46,357 bases of DNA from Ruminococcus turbiniformis (GCF_020687545.1 NZ_JAJEQX010000029.1:1-46357), one strand, 5' to 3'. Positions 15,787 through 23,786 are shown, numbered from the stretch's first letter. A program made the numbers and translations. Notes: a model not told the origin generated them from the sequence alone.

Positions 15787-17616
15787 TTAAGCGCCCTCTG
15801 CGTCTACTTCGTACACATCGTAGACCTCGTTGGGTTTGAGCTTGAGCCGGGTGGACAGGAACGCCTCGATGTCAAAGGCGTTCTTGGGGTCCGCGTCGGC
15901 GGTGTACGGGTAATTGGGGTGCTTGGTGATGTCGTACTTGTCCGAGAGGAAAGGACGCACACCACGCAGCTGGAGGATGCACTTGCCGCCGTCCATGACG
16001 GCCAGTTCATCCTGGCTCATAAGCTCTTTGCCGAGCTTCTGGTAGTTGAGAAAGTGGGAGGTTTCCCGCCCACGGCTCTCCCCGGTGTTGTAGGTGTCGA
16101 TGGTCTCCTTGCCCAGCACGGCGGCCAGCTCCTTGAGGGTGGTCGGCTCCTTGCCGCCCAGGAAGATGGAGGTATCCATGTTGCCGATGATGGTATCGGC
16201 GTTGTCCTTGTAGATGGCTTTCAGCTGGGACTGTGCTTGCAGCACCAGGCAGGCGGAAATCTCACGGCTGCGGATGGTGGCGACCAATTTCTCCAGCTTG
16301 GGAATCTGGCCGATGTTGGCGCACTCGTCAATGAGACAGCGCACATGAACCGGCAGCCGCCCTCCGTACACATCGTCCGCTTTTTCGCAGAGCAGATTGA
16401 ACAGCTGGGTGTAGCACATGGAGATCAGGAAGTTAAAGCTATCGTCCGTGTCGCTCATAATGAGGAACAGGGCGGTTTTTTGGTCTCCCAGGGTGTCCAG
16501 CTCCAGCTCGTCGTAGGAAGTGACCTCCCGCAGTTCCGCAATATCGAACACGGCAAGACGCGCGCCGCAGGAAATCAGAATGGATTTTGCGGTTTTGCCC
16601 GCAGCCAGCTTGTACTTCTTGTACTGGCGGACGGCGAAGTGGTTAGGCTTCTCCGCCTCCAGCGCGTCAAACATCAGGTCCACCGGATTCTTGAACTCCT
16701 CGTCATCCTCCCGGACCTCCATCGCGTTGATGAACTCGATGAGGGTGGAGAAATTCTGTTCCTCCACCGGGGCCTCATAGTGGATATACCCGATGAGGGC
16801 GCAGTACAAAAGCGTTTCCGCCTTGACCCAGAAATCGTCCCCGGCCTTGCCCTCGCCCTTGGTATTGGCGATCAGCGTGGTGACCAGCTTCAAAATGTCT
16901 TTCTCGCTGTGGATATACGAAAAAGGGTTGTAGTGCATACTTTTTTTGAAGTTGATGGTGTTGAGGACTTTGATCCGGTACGGCTCATAGATGACCTTGC
17001 CGCGCTTATCCTTCATGGGCTTGCCGTCCTTGCCCAGCTTGGGGGTGCCGCGCTGGAGCATTTTTCCGCACTCCACCAGGATGGTGCCTTTGGGGTCTGT
17101 GACCACATAGGACGAGTGCATCTGCATCAGGTTGGGCTTCAACCAGAACCGGGTCTTACCGGAACCGGAGCCGCCGATTACCAGAACATTTTTATTTCTG
17201 GCAGTTTTAGGGTCTTTCGGGCGGCTGTTCATGGTTAGGCTCTCGGTTTTGGTCAGAATCACATTGTTCTGGAATACCGGGTCGATGTAGGGCGCGATGT
17301 CCTCATGGGTTCCCCATCGTGCGGACCCGTACTCCATGCCGTGGCGATACTTCTTGGCGTTCTTGCTTTTGAGATAGACCGCCAGCCGCAGGCCAGCGCC
17401 ACAGCACAGGCCCACCAGCAGGTCCAGGGGGTGCAGGCTGGGCCACCAGCTGGCCAGCGCCACCGGCAGCGTAGAGAAGAACGAGAGCATTTTTGCCGAA
17501 GCGTCCGCACCTACGGCCATCCGCCACGCCTCCCCGAAGTTGGTGGCGAACAGCCCCATCAGGATATACGGCATATTCAGCAAAAGGAGTTTCTTGATGT
17601 CCAGCTGCTTTTTCAT
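15787..17616 (-). CDS. virD4: VirD4/TraG-type conjugative coupling ATPase
   Basis: This 609-residue type IV coupling protein couples the relaxosome to the mating channel at the inner membrane. N-terminal transmembrane segments lie at about 11-27 and 46-84. Walker A is VIGGSGSGKTRFWLK, and DPKGTILVECG is the conserved segment after it. Walker B is CLIDECANIGQIPK, followed by RSREISACLVLQAQSQ. It overlaps pcfB by 4 nt. The order pcfB-virD4-maff2-virB6 is the standard Tn1549-like order. Both IS110 copies flank this pair. Confidence 0.95.
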   Translation of the reverse strand: MKKQLDIKKLLLLNMPYILMGLFATNFGEAWRMAVGADASAKMLSFFSTLPVALASWWPSLHPLDLLVGLCCGAGLRLAVYLKSKNAKKYRHGMEYGSARWGTHEDIAPYIDPVFQNNVILTKTESLTMNSRPKDPKTARNKNVLVIGGSGSGKTRFWLKPNLMQMHSSYVVTDPKGTILVECGKMLQRGTPKLGKDGKPMKDKRGKVIYEPYRIKVLNTINFKKSMHYNPFSYIHSEKDILKLVTTLIANTKGEGKAGDDFWVKAETLLYCALIGYIHYEAPVEEQNFSTLIEFINAMEVREDDEEFKNPVDLMFDALEAEKPNHFAVRQYKKYKLAAGKTAKSILISCGARLAVFDIAELREVTSYDELELDTLGDQKTALFLIMSDTDDSFNFLISMCYTQLFNLLCEKADDVYGGRLPVHVRCLIDECANIGQIPKLEKLVATIRSREISACLVLQAQSQLKAIYKDNADTIIGNMDTSIFLGGKEPTTLKELAAVLGKETIDTYNTGESRGRETSHFLNYQKLGKELMSQDELAVMDGGKCILQLRGVRPFLSDKYDITKHPNYPYTADADPKNAFDIEAFLSTRLKLKPNEVYDVYEVDAEGA

Positions 17617-18113
17617 CGTTCCAGCTCCTTCCGCTTGTTCCGGTCCACGACGGCGTGTTTCACCAGCTCTTTGAACTGGTTCAGCTTTGCCAGCACGGAC
17701 GGGCGCTCGGATTTCTCCGCCTTCCTGACCTTTTTGCCGGTGTACTCGGTAAAGGCAGCGGTCAGGGCATCCGCATCCCGGCCCTTGAAGAAAATCAGGT
17801 ACTTGGGCGGGGAGCTACTGCGGTCTTTCTTCACCGCATAGTCCACGCCGTACTTCCGGGCGATCTTTTCAAACTCCTTGATGGAGGGGTCGGTGATCTC
17901 GATGTTGGAAACGCCCTGGTTTTGGCCGATCAGCTGCTTCACCGTCTGCTTGCCGTGGGGAATCACGGGGGTATCCCGGCTTTTCTGCTTTTGCAGCTTC
18001 TTTTCCTTGCGGTGGGCAAGGTACTTGGTGATGGCGGCTTTCAGCAGCCGCCCGGTAAACTTTGTTCCGCTGACTACCAGCGTCAAAGTCCTGTTTTCCA
18101 CTTCCTCCTGCAT
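17613..18113 (-). CDS. PcfB-family (DUF3801) conjugation protein
   Basis: A 166-residue protein begins MQEEVENRTLTLVVSGTKFT. The family core is KFTGRLLKAAITKYLAHRK, then YGVDYAVKKDRSSSPPKYLI and FKGRDADALTAAFTEY. PcfB proteins act with the VirD4 coupling protein as relaxase-substrate receptors. Its ribosome binding site originally read AAAGGAGGCGAGAAAA-ATG, but IS110 copy 2 is inserted after GGAGG. The core GGAGG remains, but the upstream AAA and the native promoter side are displaced. Expression may be reduced or driven from the IS. Confidence 0.88.
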   Translation of the reverse strand: MQEEVENRTLTLVVSGTKFTGRLLKAAITKYLAHRKEKKLQKQKSRDTPVIPHGKQTVKQLIGQNQGVSNIEITDPSIKEFEKIARKYGVDYAVKKDRSSSPPKYLIFFKGRDADALTAAFTEYTGKKVRKAEKSERPSVLAKLNQFKELVKHAVVDRNKRKELER

Positions 18114-18138
18114 TTTTCTCGCCTCCTATTACAATAAA

Positions 18139-18370
18139 TTTGGACAGGAAAGCCGGGCAGCCAGTCCGGCTTTCCCTCCATCTCGTGCCTAAGCTACAAT
18201 AAGAGGAGCAACTGGCTGACCCTTGCCTCCTTGGGCTTTTATGTCCGTTGGAAAGACTGTTAGCCATCCTCTTGTTGCAGCGTTCGATTTGAGCAGGTTG
18301 AGCCACCGGATACCGGAGAGTTCGTGTCACCCAATAGATTGAATCGGCAGCGAGAAAAGATGGATTTCCG
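18139..18370 (+). ncRNA. IS110 bridge RNA, copy 2
   Basis: Same fold as copy 1. SL1 (18147-18175) keeps its stem although one A is changed to G, giving a G-U pair. The donor loop keeps its stem with an extra wobble (CGATTTGA). The target loop differs: CTTGCCTCCT (18222-18231) matches left flank 18118-18127 except one position that would be a G-U wobble. TGGAAAGAC (18249-18257) is the exact reverse complement of the right junction GTCTTTCCA (19735-19743). The guide bases that differ from copy 1 are the ones needed to match this different site. Transcript ends are inferred. Confidence 0.85.
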
Positions 18371-18401
18371 GTTGCGGATTCTTGATATTGGAGGAATGTG
18401 A

Positions 18402-19610
18402 ATGAACTGCGTTGGCATCGATGTTTCCAAGGGCAAGAGCACGATTGCAGTCATGCGGCCCTTTGGAGAGGTAGTGGTTTCACCCTTTGAAGTGTGCCAC
18501 ACCGCCAGTGAACTGAGCAAGTTGGCAAGGCTGCTCAAAAGCCTGGACGGTGAGACCCGTGTGGTGATGGAATCCACGGGCAATTACCATGCGCCGGTGG
18601 CCTGGCTGCTCCACGGCGCGGGGTTTTATGTCTCCGTAGTCAATGCAATGCTGGTGCACGACTACGGGAACAACAGTTTAAGACGGGGCAAGACCGACAA
18701 GAAGGATGCCGTGAAGCTGGCCAACTACGGCCTTGACCACTGGCTCACACTTCCGAGATATGTTCCGGAAGAGGACACCCGGCTCATGCTGAAGACCTGT
18801 TACCGGCAGTACCAGCAGTATTCCAAAGTACAGACCATGCTGAAAAACAACCTGATCTCCCTGCTGGACACCGCTTTCCCAGACGCAAACCGCCTGTTTA
18901 CCAGTCCGCCCCGCGCCGATGGCAGTGAGAAGTGGGTGGACTTTGTCGCCACTTTTTGGCATTGCGAGTGTGTCTGTGGTCTGTCTAAGAAAGCCTTTAC
19001 CGCCAAGTACCAGAAGTGGTGCAGAAAGCACGGCTACAATTTCAGCCAAGATAAGGCGTTGGATATTTATGCCTCTGCCTGTGGACGCTTCGGTGTCATG
19101 CCGAAAACAAATACGGCAAAACTTTTGGTAGAACAGGCCATTTCCCAACTCCAGACAACTTCCGCCGCATTAGCTGCTCTCAAGCAGGAGATGCAGTCTC
19201 TGGCAGCTTCTCTGCCGGAGTATCCTGTAGTGATGGGAATGTTTGGTGTTGGCCCTACACTCGGCCCCCAACTCATAGCTGAAATTGGCGATGTGCGCCG
19301 TTTTCATTCCAAGAAAGCGCTGGTGGCCTTTGCAGGCATTGACGCCCCGCCCTACCAATCTGGCCAAATAGATGTCCGCAGCCGCAGCATTTCCAAGAGG
19401 GGATCTGCCTCACTGCGCAGGACACTTTTCCTGGTGATGGGCGTCCTCCTGCAATGCGCTCCAATCGATGAGCCGGTCTACCAGTTCATGAACAAGAAAC
19501 GCTCTGAGGGCAAGCCATACCGTGTCTACATGATGGCATCCGCCAACAAGTTCTTGCGTATCTACTACGCTTCTGTGAAAGCCTATTTGGATTCCCTGGA
19601 ACACGACTGA
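18402..19610 (+). CDS. IS110-family DEDD transposase/recombinase, copy 2
   Basis: A 402-residue protein of the same length and domain order as copy 1: the MNCVGIDVSKGKS start, VMESTGNY, KTDKKDA and the C-terminal SRSISKRGSASLRR motif are all intact. Scattered substitutions (for example KGKSTIAV, RGKTDKKD) show that the copies have diverged for some time rather than being a fresh duplication. The start follows GGAGGAATGTGA. It is predicted to be active with the bridge RNA encoded just upstream. Confidence 0.95.
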   Translation: MNCVGIDVSKGKSTIAVMRPFGEVVVSPFEVCHTASELSKLARLLKSLDGETRVVMESTGNYHAPVAWLLHGAGFYVSVVNAMLVHDYGNNSLRRGKTDKKDAVKLANYGLDHWLTLPRYVPEEDTRLMLKTCYRQYQQYSKVQTMLKNNLISLLDTAFPDANRLFTSPPRADGSEKWVDFVATFWHCECVCGLSKKAFTAKYQKWCRKHGYNFSQDKALDIYASACGRFGVMPKTNTAKLLVEQAISQLQTTSAALAALKQEMQSLAASLPEYPVVMGMFGVGPTLGPQLIAEIGDVRRFHSKKALVAFAGIDAPPYQSGQIDVRSRSISKRGSASLRRTLFLVMGVLLQCAPIDEPVYQFMNKKRSEGKPYRVYMMASANKFLRIYYASVKAYLDSLEHD

Positions 19611-19770
19611 TTTCCCTGCGCTATACCATCTGGCGGGCCGCCGTTTCGATTTTGAGTTGCTCAGCGGCTTGATTTTGTGTTGCCTTTTTCGCTGCTCCCA
19701 AAACCTGAAATTTCTACTTGACTTTTGTTAGCAGGTCTTTCCACGGATTTTGCAGGGGTGGCGCTTGATA

Positions 19771-19812
19771 CTAAGGCGGGACCACCAGCCGCCGCAGCAG
19801 GTATTTCAGCAT
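19771..19812 (-). CDS. Possible 13-residue peptide upstream of pcfB
   Basis: The minus-strand ATG at 19812 follows GAAAGGAGCCTGCC and encodes MLKYLLRRLVVPP before TAG. A strong ribosome binding site in front of so short an ORF suggests a translated peptide or translational spacer in the ICE operon. It could equally be the degraded 5' end of a longer small gene. No function is known. Confidence 0.35.
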   Translation of the reverse strand: MLKYLLRRLVVPP

Positions 19813-19824
19813 GGCAGGCTCCTT

Positions 19825-20136
19825 TCAGCGCAGCTGGTCGGGGCGGTCATAGTACAGATGGCCCTGGCGCACCTTGGCATGGCTGAGAATCTTGATGTGG
19901 CCCTTTTCCTGGTTCTCCAGGCTTTTCTGGTATCCGGCCTCCGTCAGAAACAGGCGGGTCCGTTCGCCTTTCCAGCCCACCGGCGAATCGTGGGTCAGCA
20001 CATCGAAGATAATCATGTGCCGGGTGTCCTCGGCAAACCGCTCCAAATCCATGTACTCATGGCCGTGGTAGTTCTGCGCCCCGGCTTTGAGGCGCATTTC
20101 CTCCATCAGCTGGCCCACGGTCTTACGCTCAGGCAT
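19825..20136 (-). CDS. ICE small conserved protein, LFLTEAGYQ family (copy 1)
   Basis: A 103-residue protein starts after AAAGGAGGCGCACGCC. I do not recognise a named function. The core HMIIFDVLTHDSPVGWKGER is followed by TRLFLTEAGYQKSLENQEKG and IKILSHAKVRQGHLYYD, predicted alpha/beta. It is a paralogue of 21728-22000, which shares LFLTEDGYQ and the IKI..AxVxxGHxxx ending. It overlaps the stop of the DUF7768-type gene by 8 nt. Such small genes are common between parAB and the transfer genes of Clostridia ICEs. Confidence 0.7.
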   Translation of the reverse strand: MPERKTVGQLMEEMRLKAGAQNYHGHEYMDLERFAEDTRHMIIFDVLTHDSPVGWKGERTRLFLTEAGYQKSLENQEKGHIKILSHAKVRQGHLYYDRPDQLR

Positions 20137-20491
20137 GGCGTGCGCCTCCTTTCCCGCGCCCCTGGCCCTTCACGGTCAGGATGCCGTCCAGGGTGGTGGC
20201 GGTGATCCGCAGGCGCTCGGCGGTGGCGATGTCATTCTTCACGGTCTCGTCGATGCCGTGGCCGCAGACCACCAGCACATGGGACCGGCGCAGGTAGTCC
20301 CGCGCCATATCCAGCCCGTCCTTGTGTTCCTGGGGAATCTCGTCCTTGAGGAAGGTGGGCAGGAACAGCACCGGGCAGATGGGCGAATACCCGGCGTCGT
20401 ACACCTGACGGCAGTAGGCCGCAGCGTTCTCGGCGTTCTCATACTGGCTGTTGCTCCAGGAAGCCGTAATGTAAGCAAGGGGTCGTTTCAT
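20129..20491 (-). CDS. DUF7768/DUF4406-like protein (deoxyribosyltransferase-like fold)
   Basis: A 120-residue protein starts MKRPLAYITASWSNSQYENA after AAAGGATTTTGCT. An N-terminal strand with AYITASWS, then NAENAAAYCRQVYDAGYSPI, DGLDMARDYLRRSHVLVVCG and GIDETVKNDIATAERL recalls the Rossmann-like nucleoside 2-deoxyribosyltransferase superfamily (DUF4406/DUF7768). Enzymatic activity is unproven. It may handle nucleotides or ADP-ribose-like ligands. It is part of the ICE minus-strand operon. Confidence 0.7.
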   Translation of the reverse strand: MKRPLAYITASWSNSQYENAENAAAYCRQVYDAGYSPICPVLFLPTFLKDEIPQEHKDGLDMARDYLRRSHVLVVCGHGIDETVKNDIATAERLRITATTLDGILTVKGQGRGKGGARHA

Positions 20492-20539
20492 AGCAAAATC
20501 CTTTCTCCCGATGTGTCCGGGCAGCAGAAAAGCGGCTGT

Positions 20540-21433
20540 TTACCAGCCGCCTGCGTACATATCGTGGTTGACTTGTGCGGTGTAGTGATTGCTGATCGTG
20601 GTCGGCGCGTTGAACAGCACCGCAAGCAGATACTGCTTCATGTTGCGGATTTCGGTGGTATTGTTCCGCAGGCATTCCATGACAAACTCGATATGGGAGC
20701 AATCCAGCTTCAAAAAACGGGAGCGGACCACCTCATGGGGGAAGTCGCTGCCAGCGATCCGGGTGGTTTTCCGCTTGGCGCAGACGGTCTCCACCATCAG
20801 CTCCACAATCTCGTCCAAGTCCTCCCGGTAGGTGGTAAACTCCCGGCACAGGTGGTCATACTCGATGTTCTCCAGAATCAAATCCCGATAACTTTCCATC
20901 TCTGAGACAGACATCGCATCCCTTCCTTTCCGTTCCGGCAGCTGTGCTGCCGCTGTTTCCCGGAAGGGAATGGAATCGGTACTTGATCCATGAGTATTTT
21001 GTTTTTGGGTATTTGGTTTCTCTATATTTAATTCTGCGGGCTTTTCCGTATCCGGTTTATCCAGATACGGGTTTTCCGTATCTGGTGAAGCCGTATCTGG
21101 TACAGCCGTATCCGGCCCAGGCGTTTCTGGCTGCCGGGGCTGGGGTTGCTCATAAATCACATACTCGGTGTCGCTGATCCGGCCTTGTTGGTCCCGCAGC
21201 TGGTTCCGCACGATGTAACCGGCGGTTTCCAACTCCCGCAGTGCATTACCGATGGCGTCAACGCCCTCCTTGCAGATTTTCGCAAGTCCACGGGTAGTAT
21301 AGTTCCAGTCATCAGGCAGGGATAACATCATGGAAAGCAGCCCCTTGGCCTTCAGCGACAATTCATGGTTCCGCAGGTGATGATTACTCATTACCGTATA
21401 GTCGCGGGTTCTTTCAATCCGAAAGACCGCCAT
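20540..21433 (-). CDS. DUF6017-type replication/regulatory protein
   Basis: A 297-residue protein begins MAVFRIERTRDYTVMSNHHL after AGGAGTGAAGTCA; a GTG nine bases earlier is too close to the site. The N-terminal winged helix (SLKAKGLLSMMLSLPDDWNY, EGVDAIGNALRELETAGYIV) resembles replication initiators. The linker contains tandem PDTxxP units (PDTAVPDTASPDTENP) encoded by CCGTATCYGG-type DNA repeats at about 21040-21120. The C-terminal DUF6017 domain spans about 175-297. It is typical of Tn1549-like ICEs and probably aids replication or maintenance of the excised form. Confidence 0.82.
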   Translation of the reverse strand: MAVFRIERTRDYTVMSNHHLRNHELSLKAKGLLSMMLSLPDDWNYTTRGLAKICKEGVDAIGNALRELETAGYIVRNQLRDQQGRISDTEYVIYEQPQPRQPETPGPDTAVPDTASPDTENPYLDKPDTEKPAELNIEKPNTQKQNTHGSSTDSIPFRETAAAQLPERKGRDAMSVSEMESYRDLILENIEYDHLCREFTTYREDLDEIVELMVETVCAKRKTTRIAGSDFPHEVVRSRFLKLDCSHIEFVMECLRNNTTEIRNMKQYLLAVLFNAPTTISNHYTAQVNHDMYAGGW

Positions 21434-21464
21434 TGACTTCACTCCTTCCTGTTCTCAGGGCATG

Positions 21465-21500
21465 AAAAAAGCCACAATCTTTCGTGAAAAAGACTGTGGC
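21465..21500 (-). terminator. Intrinsic terminator between ICE small gene and DUF6017 gene
   Basis: Minus strand: GCCACAGTCTTTTTC with a loop and GATTGTGGC form a strong stem followed by TTTTTTCATG. It ends the transcript of the gene at 21503-21694 and insulates the DUF6017 gene. Confidence 0.8.
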
Positions 21501-21502
21501 GT

Positions 21503-21694
21503 TCAGCTGTTCTTGGTTTTCGTGTTCTTCCGGGGCCGGTAGGGACGCTTGGGCAGCGGCGGCTGGTCGAACAACGATTCACGCCCCGAAAACGGGAGGG
21601 TCTGCAAAACCCGGTCAATGTCGGTGGATTCCATGTCATACAGAGACTGGCAGTTTTCCCGGATAGCATCCTTGATGCTCTGGACAGTACACAT
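21503..21694 (-). CDS. ICE small hypothetical protein
   Basis: A 63-residue protein begins MCTVQSIKDAIRENCQSLYD; the ATG at 21694 has AAAGGA six bases upstream, and an ATG two codons earlier (21700) is also possible. Acidic helical N-terminal half (ESTDIDRVLQTLPFSGRESL), then a basic proline-rich tail (PKRPYRPRKNTKTKN). No family is recognised. Followed directly by a terminator. Confidence 0.6.
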   Translation of the reverse strand: MCTVQSIKDAIRENCQSLYDMESTDIDRVLQTLPFSGRESLFDQPPLPKRPYRPRKNTKTKNS

Positions 21695-21727
21695 ATTCAT
21701 TCCTTTCCTTTCGTGGTAGTGGCAGGT

Positions 21728-22000
21728 TTACGAGTGGCGGCGCTTATCCGGCTTGAAGTCGAGGACATGGCCCTCGATCACACGGGCATACCGCTTAATT
21801 TTGATTTCCCGGCGCTTCTGGCTTACGAGGGCGGCCTGATACCCGTCCTCGGTAAGAAACAGCCGCATTTCATCGCCGGGGCTGCCGTAGGAACAGGGAC
21901 GCAGAATGGAAAACTCGATCATCCAGCGAGTGTTGTCCTGAAAACGCTCCACGGCGAGAATATTGTGTCCTTTCAGCTCACGGGCTGAAATATCCCTCAT
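21728..22000 (-). CDS. ICE small conserved protein, LFLTEAGYQ family (copy 2)
   Basis: A 90-residue paralogue of 19825-20136, starting MRDISARELKGHNILAVERF after AAAGGAGCCGCCT. It shares the pattern RWMIEFSIL...GDEMRLFLTEDGYQ, then IKIKRYARVIEGHVLDF. It lies 12 nt after parB on the minus strand, so it is probably in the parAB operon. Function unknown. Confidence 0.7.
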   Translation of the reverse strand: MRDISARELKGHNILAVERFQDNTRWMIEFSILRPCSYGSPGDEMRLFLTEDGYQAALVSQKRREIKIKRYARVIEGHVLDFKPDKRRHS

Positions 22001-22012
22001 AGGCGGCTCCTT

Positions 22013-22948
22013 TCATCGTTCCTGGTCTCTCTGGCGCTTCTTCTGCCATCCCTCCAGCAGCTTGATGATGGTCTCCTGCATCCGCTGGGGCGTGTAGCTC
22101 TTGGGAAAATACTTCCGCAGGATGTCGGCAGAGAGGGTTACTTTGTCGAGATCGCTTTTCTTTTCCTCGCCCATGATGACGCGCATCATATCGAGGGTCA
22201 AATGCCCCTCCTGGCTGTATTTCTTGAGCCGCTGGGCCTGGGAAAGAGAAGGGGTCGCCTGTTCGCTGTCCATCGCGTCCAGCAAGTCCCGCTGTTCCTC
22301 TTTTTTGAGGAAAGACAGCTCGTAAGCCGGGTTGAGGGCGATTTTCTTTTCATCTACCATATCCAGCAGTTCGGGGATCAGCTCCGTCAGGCGGATATAG
22401 CGGAAAATCTGATTTTTACTCTGGCCGACCTGTTCAGCCAAAAGCTCGCTGGACTTCTTTCCAGCAGACTTGTTCCCAACTTGGGAACAAGTTAAATCCA
22501 TGCGCTCACCTTGGTGCTTCATGGCCTCCAGCTTCATCTTGTAGGCAAAGGCCCTCTCGCTGGGGAGCAGGCTTTCCCGCTGCAAGTTGCTGTCCACCAT
22601 GATGATGGTGGCGGCATCATCGTCCAGATCCCGAACAATGACCGGCATGGTTTCTTTCTCGGCCAGCTCACTGGCCCGGTGCCGCCTGTGACCGGCCACC
22701 AGCTCATAGCCGCCCTCCGGGTCCGGGCGGGCAATCGCCGGAACCAGAACACCGTACTGCCGAACACTGTCGGCGGTCTCCATCATGGCCTCGTCATCCT
22801 TGACTTTGAAGGGGTGGTTCTTGAAAGGATGCAGCTCAGACAGCGGGATTTCCCGTACTTTTTCCAGCTTGGCGTCCTGGCGGCTTTCCTCGGTGGAAAA
22901 CAAGTCATCGTATGGAGCCAGCTCTACTTTTTTCGCGCTGCTTTTCAA
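22013..22948 (-). CDS. parB: ParB-family partition protein
   Basis: A 311-residue DNA-binding protein of the ParB/Srx fold. N-terminal signatures: IPLSELHPFKNHPFKV, ADSVRQYGVLVPAIARP and the ELVAGHRRHRASELA box that binds CTP in this family. DSNLQRESLLPSERAFAYK and an HTH around KKSSELLAEQVGQSKNQIF follow. The start is a TTG at 22948 preceded by GGAGGTGATAAAAC, inside the last 44 nt of parA. With ParA it probably stabilises the excised circular ICE. Confidence 0.9.
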   Translation of the reverse strand: MKSSAKKVELAPYDDLFSTEESRQDAKLEKVREIPLSELHPFKNHPFKVKDDEAMMETADSVRQYGVLVPAIARPDPEGGYELVAGHRRHRASELAEKETMPVIVRDLDDDAATIIMVDSNLQRESLLPSERAFAYKMKLEAMKHQGERMDLTCSQVGNKSAGKKSSELLAEQVGQSKNQIFRYIRLTELIPELLDMVDEKKIALNPAYELSFLKKEEQRDLLDAMDSEQATPSLSQAQRLKKYSQEGHLTLDMMRVIMGEEKKSDLDKVTLSADILRKYFPKSYTPQRMQETIIKLLEGWQKKRQRDQER

Positions 22949-23726
22949 GTTTTATCACCTCCTGGGTCAGATTTTTATACCCCTCGGCCACCTTGCCATT
23001 GGGGTCATGGGAAAAAATGCTCTTGCCCTCGGCGCTGATTTCCTTGGCCCGGACAGAATGGGGAATCTCGGTGCCGAACACCTTGATTTTGCTGCCGTAG
23101 GTCTCCCGCAGCAGGGCAGCGATCTCTTTGGCAAAGTTGGTACGGTTGTCCACCATCGTCAGCAGGATACCGTCGATCTGGAGCTTGGGGTTGATCTGCC
23201 GCTTCACCTTGTTTACGGTTTGGAGCAGCTGTTCCAAGCCCTTGGCAGGCAGGTACTCCGCCTGGACGGGGATTATGACCCTGTTGGCGGCGGCCAGGGC
23301 ATTGACCGTGAGCATACCCAGGGAAGGCTGGCAGTCAATCAGGATATGGGAATACTGTCCCTTGAGCGTGTCCAGATACTGCCGCAGGATGGTCTCACGG
23401 CTCATGGCGTTCACCAGGGAGACCTCCATGCCGGAGAGCTGGATGTCGGCGGGCATCAGGTCAACGCCCTCCGGGTGGTGCAGGATACCTTCGCCGGGGC
23501 GCAGCGGCTCGTCCATCAGGATACGGCCCATTGCGTCGGACAGGGTAAAGGGCAGCTTGTCCGGCTGGGGATGGCCCAGGCTGATGGTCAGGCTGCCTTG
23601 CGGGTCCCCGTCGATCAGCAGAACTTTCTTCCCGGCCTGCGCCAGCCCAATCCCCAGGTTCGCGCAGGTGGTTGTCTTGCCAACGCCGCCTTTCTGGTTG
23701 GCGATGGCGATAATTTGCGTGTTCAA
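22905..23726 (-). CDS. parA: ParA-family ATPase
   Basis: This Walker-type partition ATPase begins at TTG (NTQIIAIANQKGGVGKTTTC) with GAGGTG six bases upstream; ATG at 23759 is a weaker alternative. The deviant Walker A is KGGVGKTTT, and DGDPQGSLTISL plus HILIDCQPSLGMLTVNAL are the A' and B motifs. It moves ParB-bound DNA along the nucleoid. As the first gene of the ICE operon it lies near the probable ICE end. A hairpin at 23787-23818 precedes it. Confidence 0.92.
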   Translation of the reverse strand: MNTQIIAIANQKGGVGKTTTCANLGIGLAQAGKKVLLIDGDPQGSLTISLGHPQPDKLPFTLSDAMGRILMDEPLRPGEGILHHPEGVDLMPADIQLSGMEVSLVNAMSRETILRQYLDTLKGQYSHILIDCQPSLGMLTVNALAAANRVIIPVQAEYLPAKGLEQLLQTVNKVKRQINPKLQIDGILLTMVDNRTNFAKEIAALLRETYGSKIKVFGTEIPHSVRAKEISAEGKSIFSHDPNGKVAEGYKNLTQEVIKLEKQREKSRAGSIR

Positions 23727-23786
23727 TGACTTCACCTCATTTCTGATTGGTGTTGTCATGTGCCTGCACAGCAGTCCTGGAAATGA

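Larger units (their letters stand above)
18128..19738 (+). mobile_element. IS110-family insertion sequence, copy 2
   Basis: A 1611-bp sister of copy 1 in the same orientation, bounded by CT at 18126-18127 and 19737-19738. Removal restores GCCTC-CT-TTCCACGG, which on the minus strand is the AAAGGAGG ribosome binding site of pcfB. Copies 1 and 2 form direct repeats 3.97 kb apart around virD4-pcfB. Confidence 0.88.

Noticed and set aside
15919..17238. Long plus-strand ORF of 439 codons opposite virD4
   Set aside because: It is antisense to a clear VirD4 gene, has no domain sense and no ribosome binding site; long antisense frames are expected in GC-rich coding DNA.
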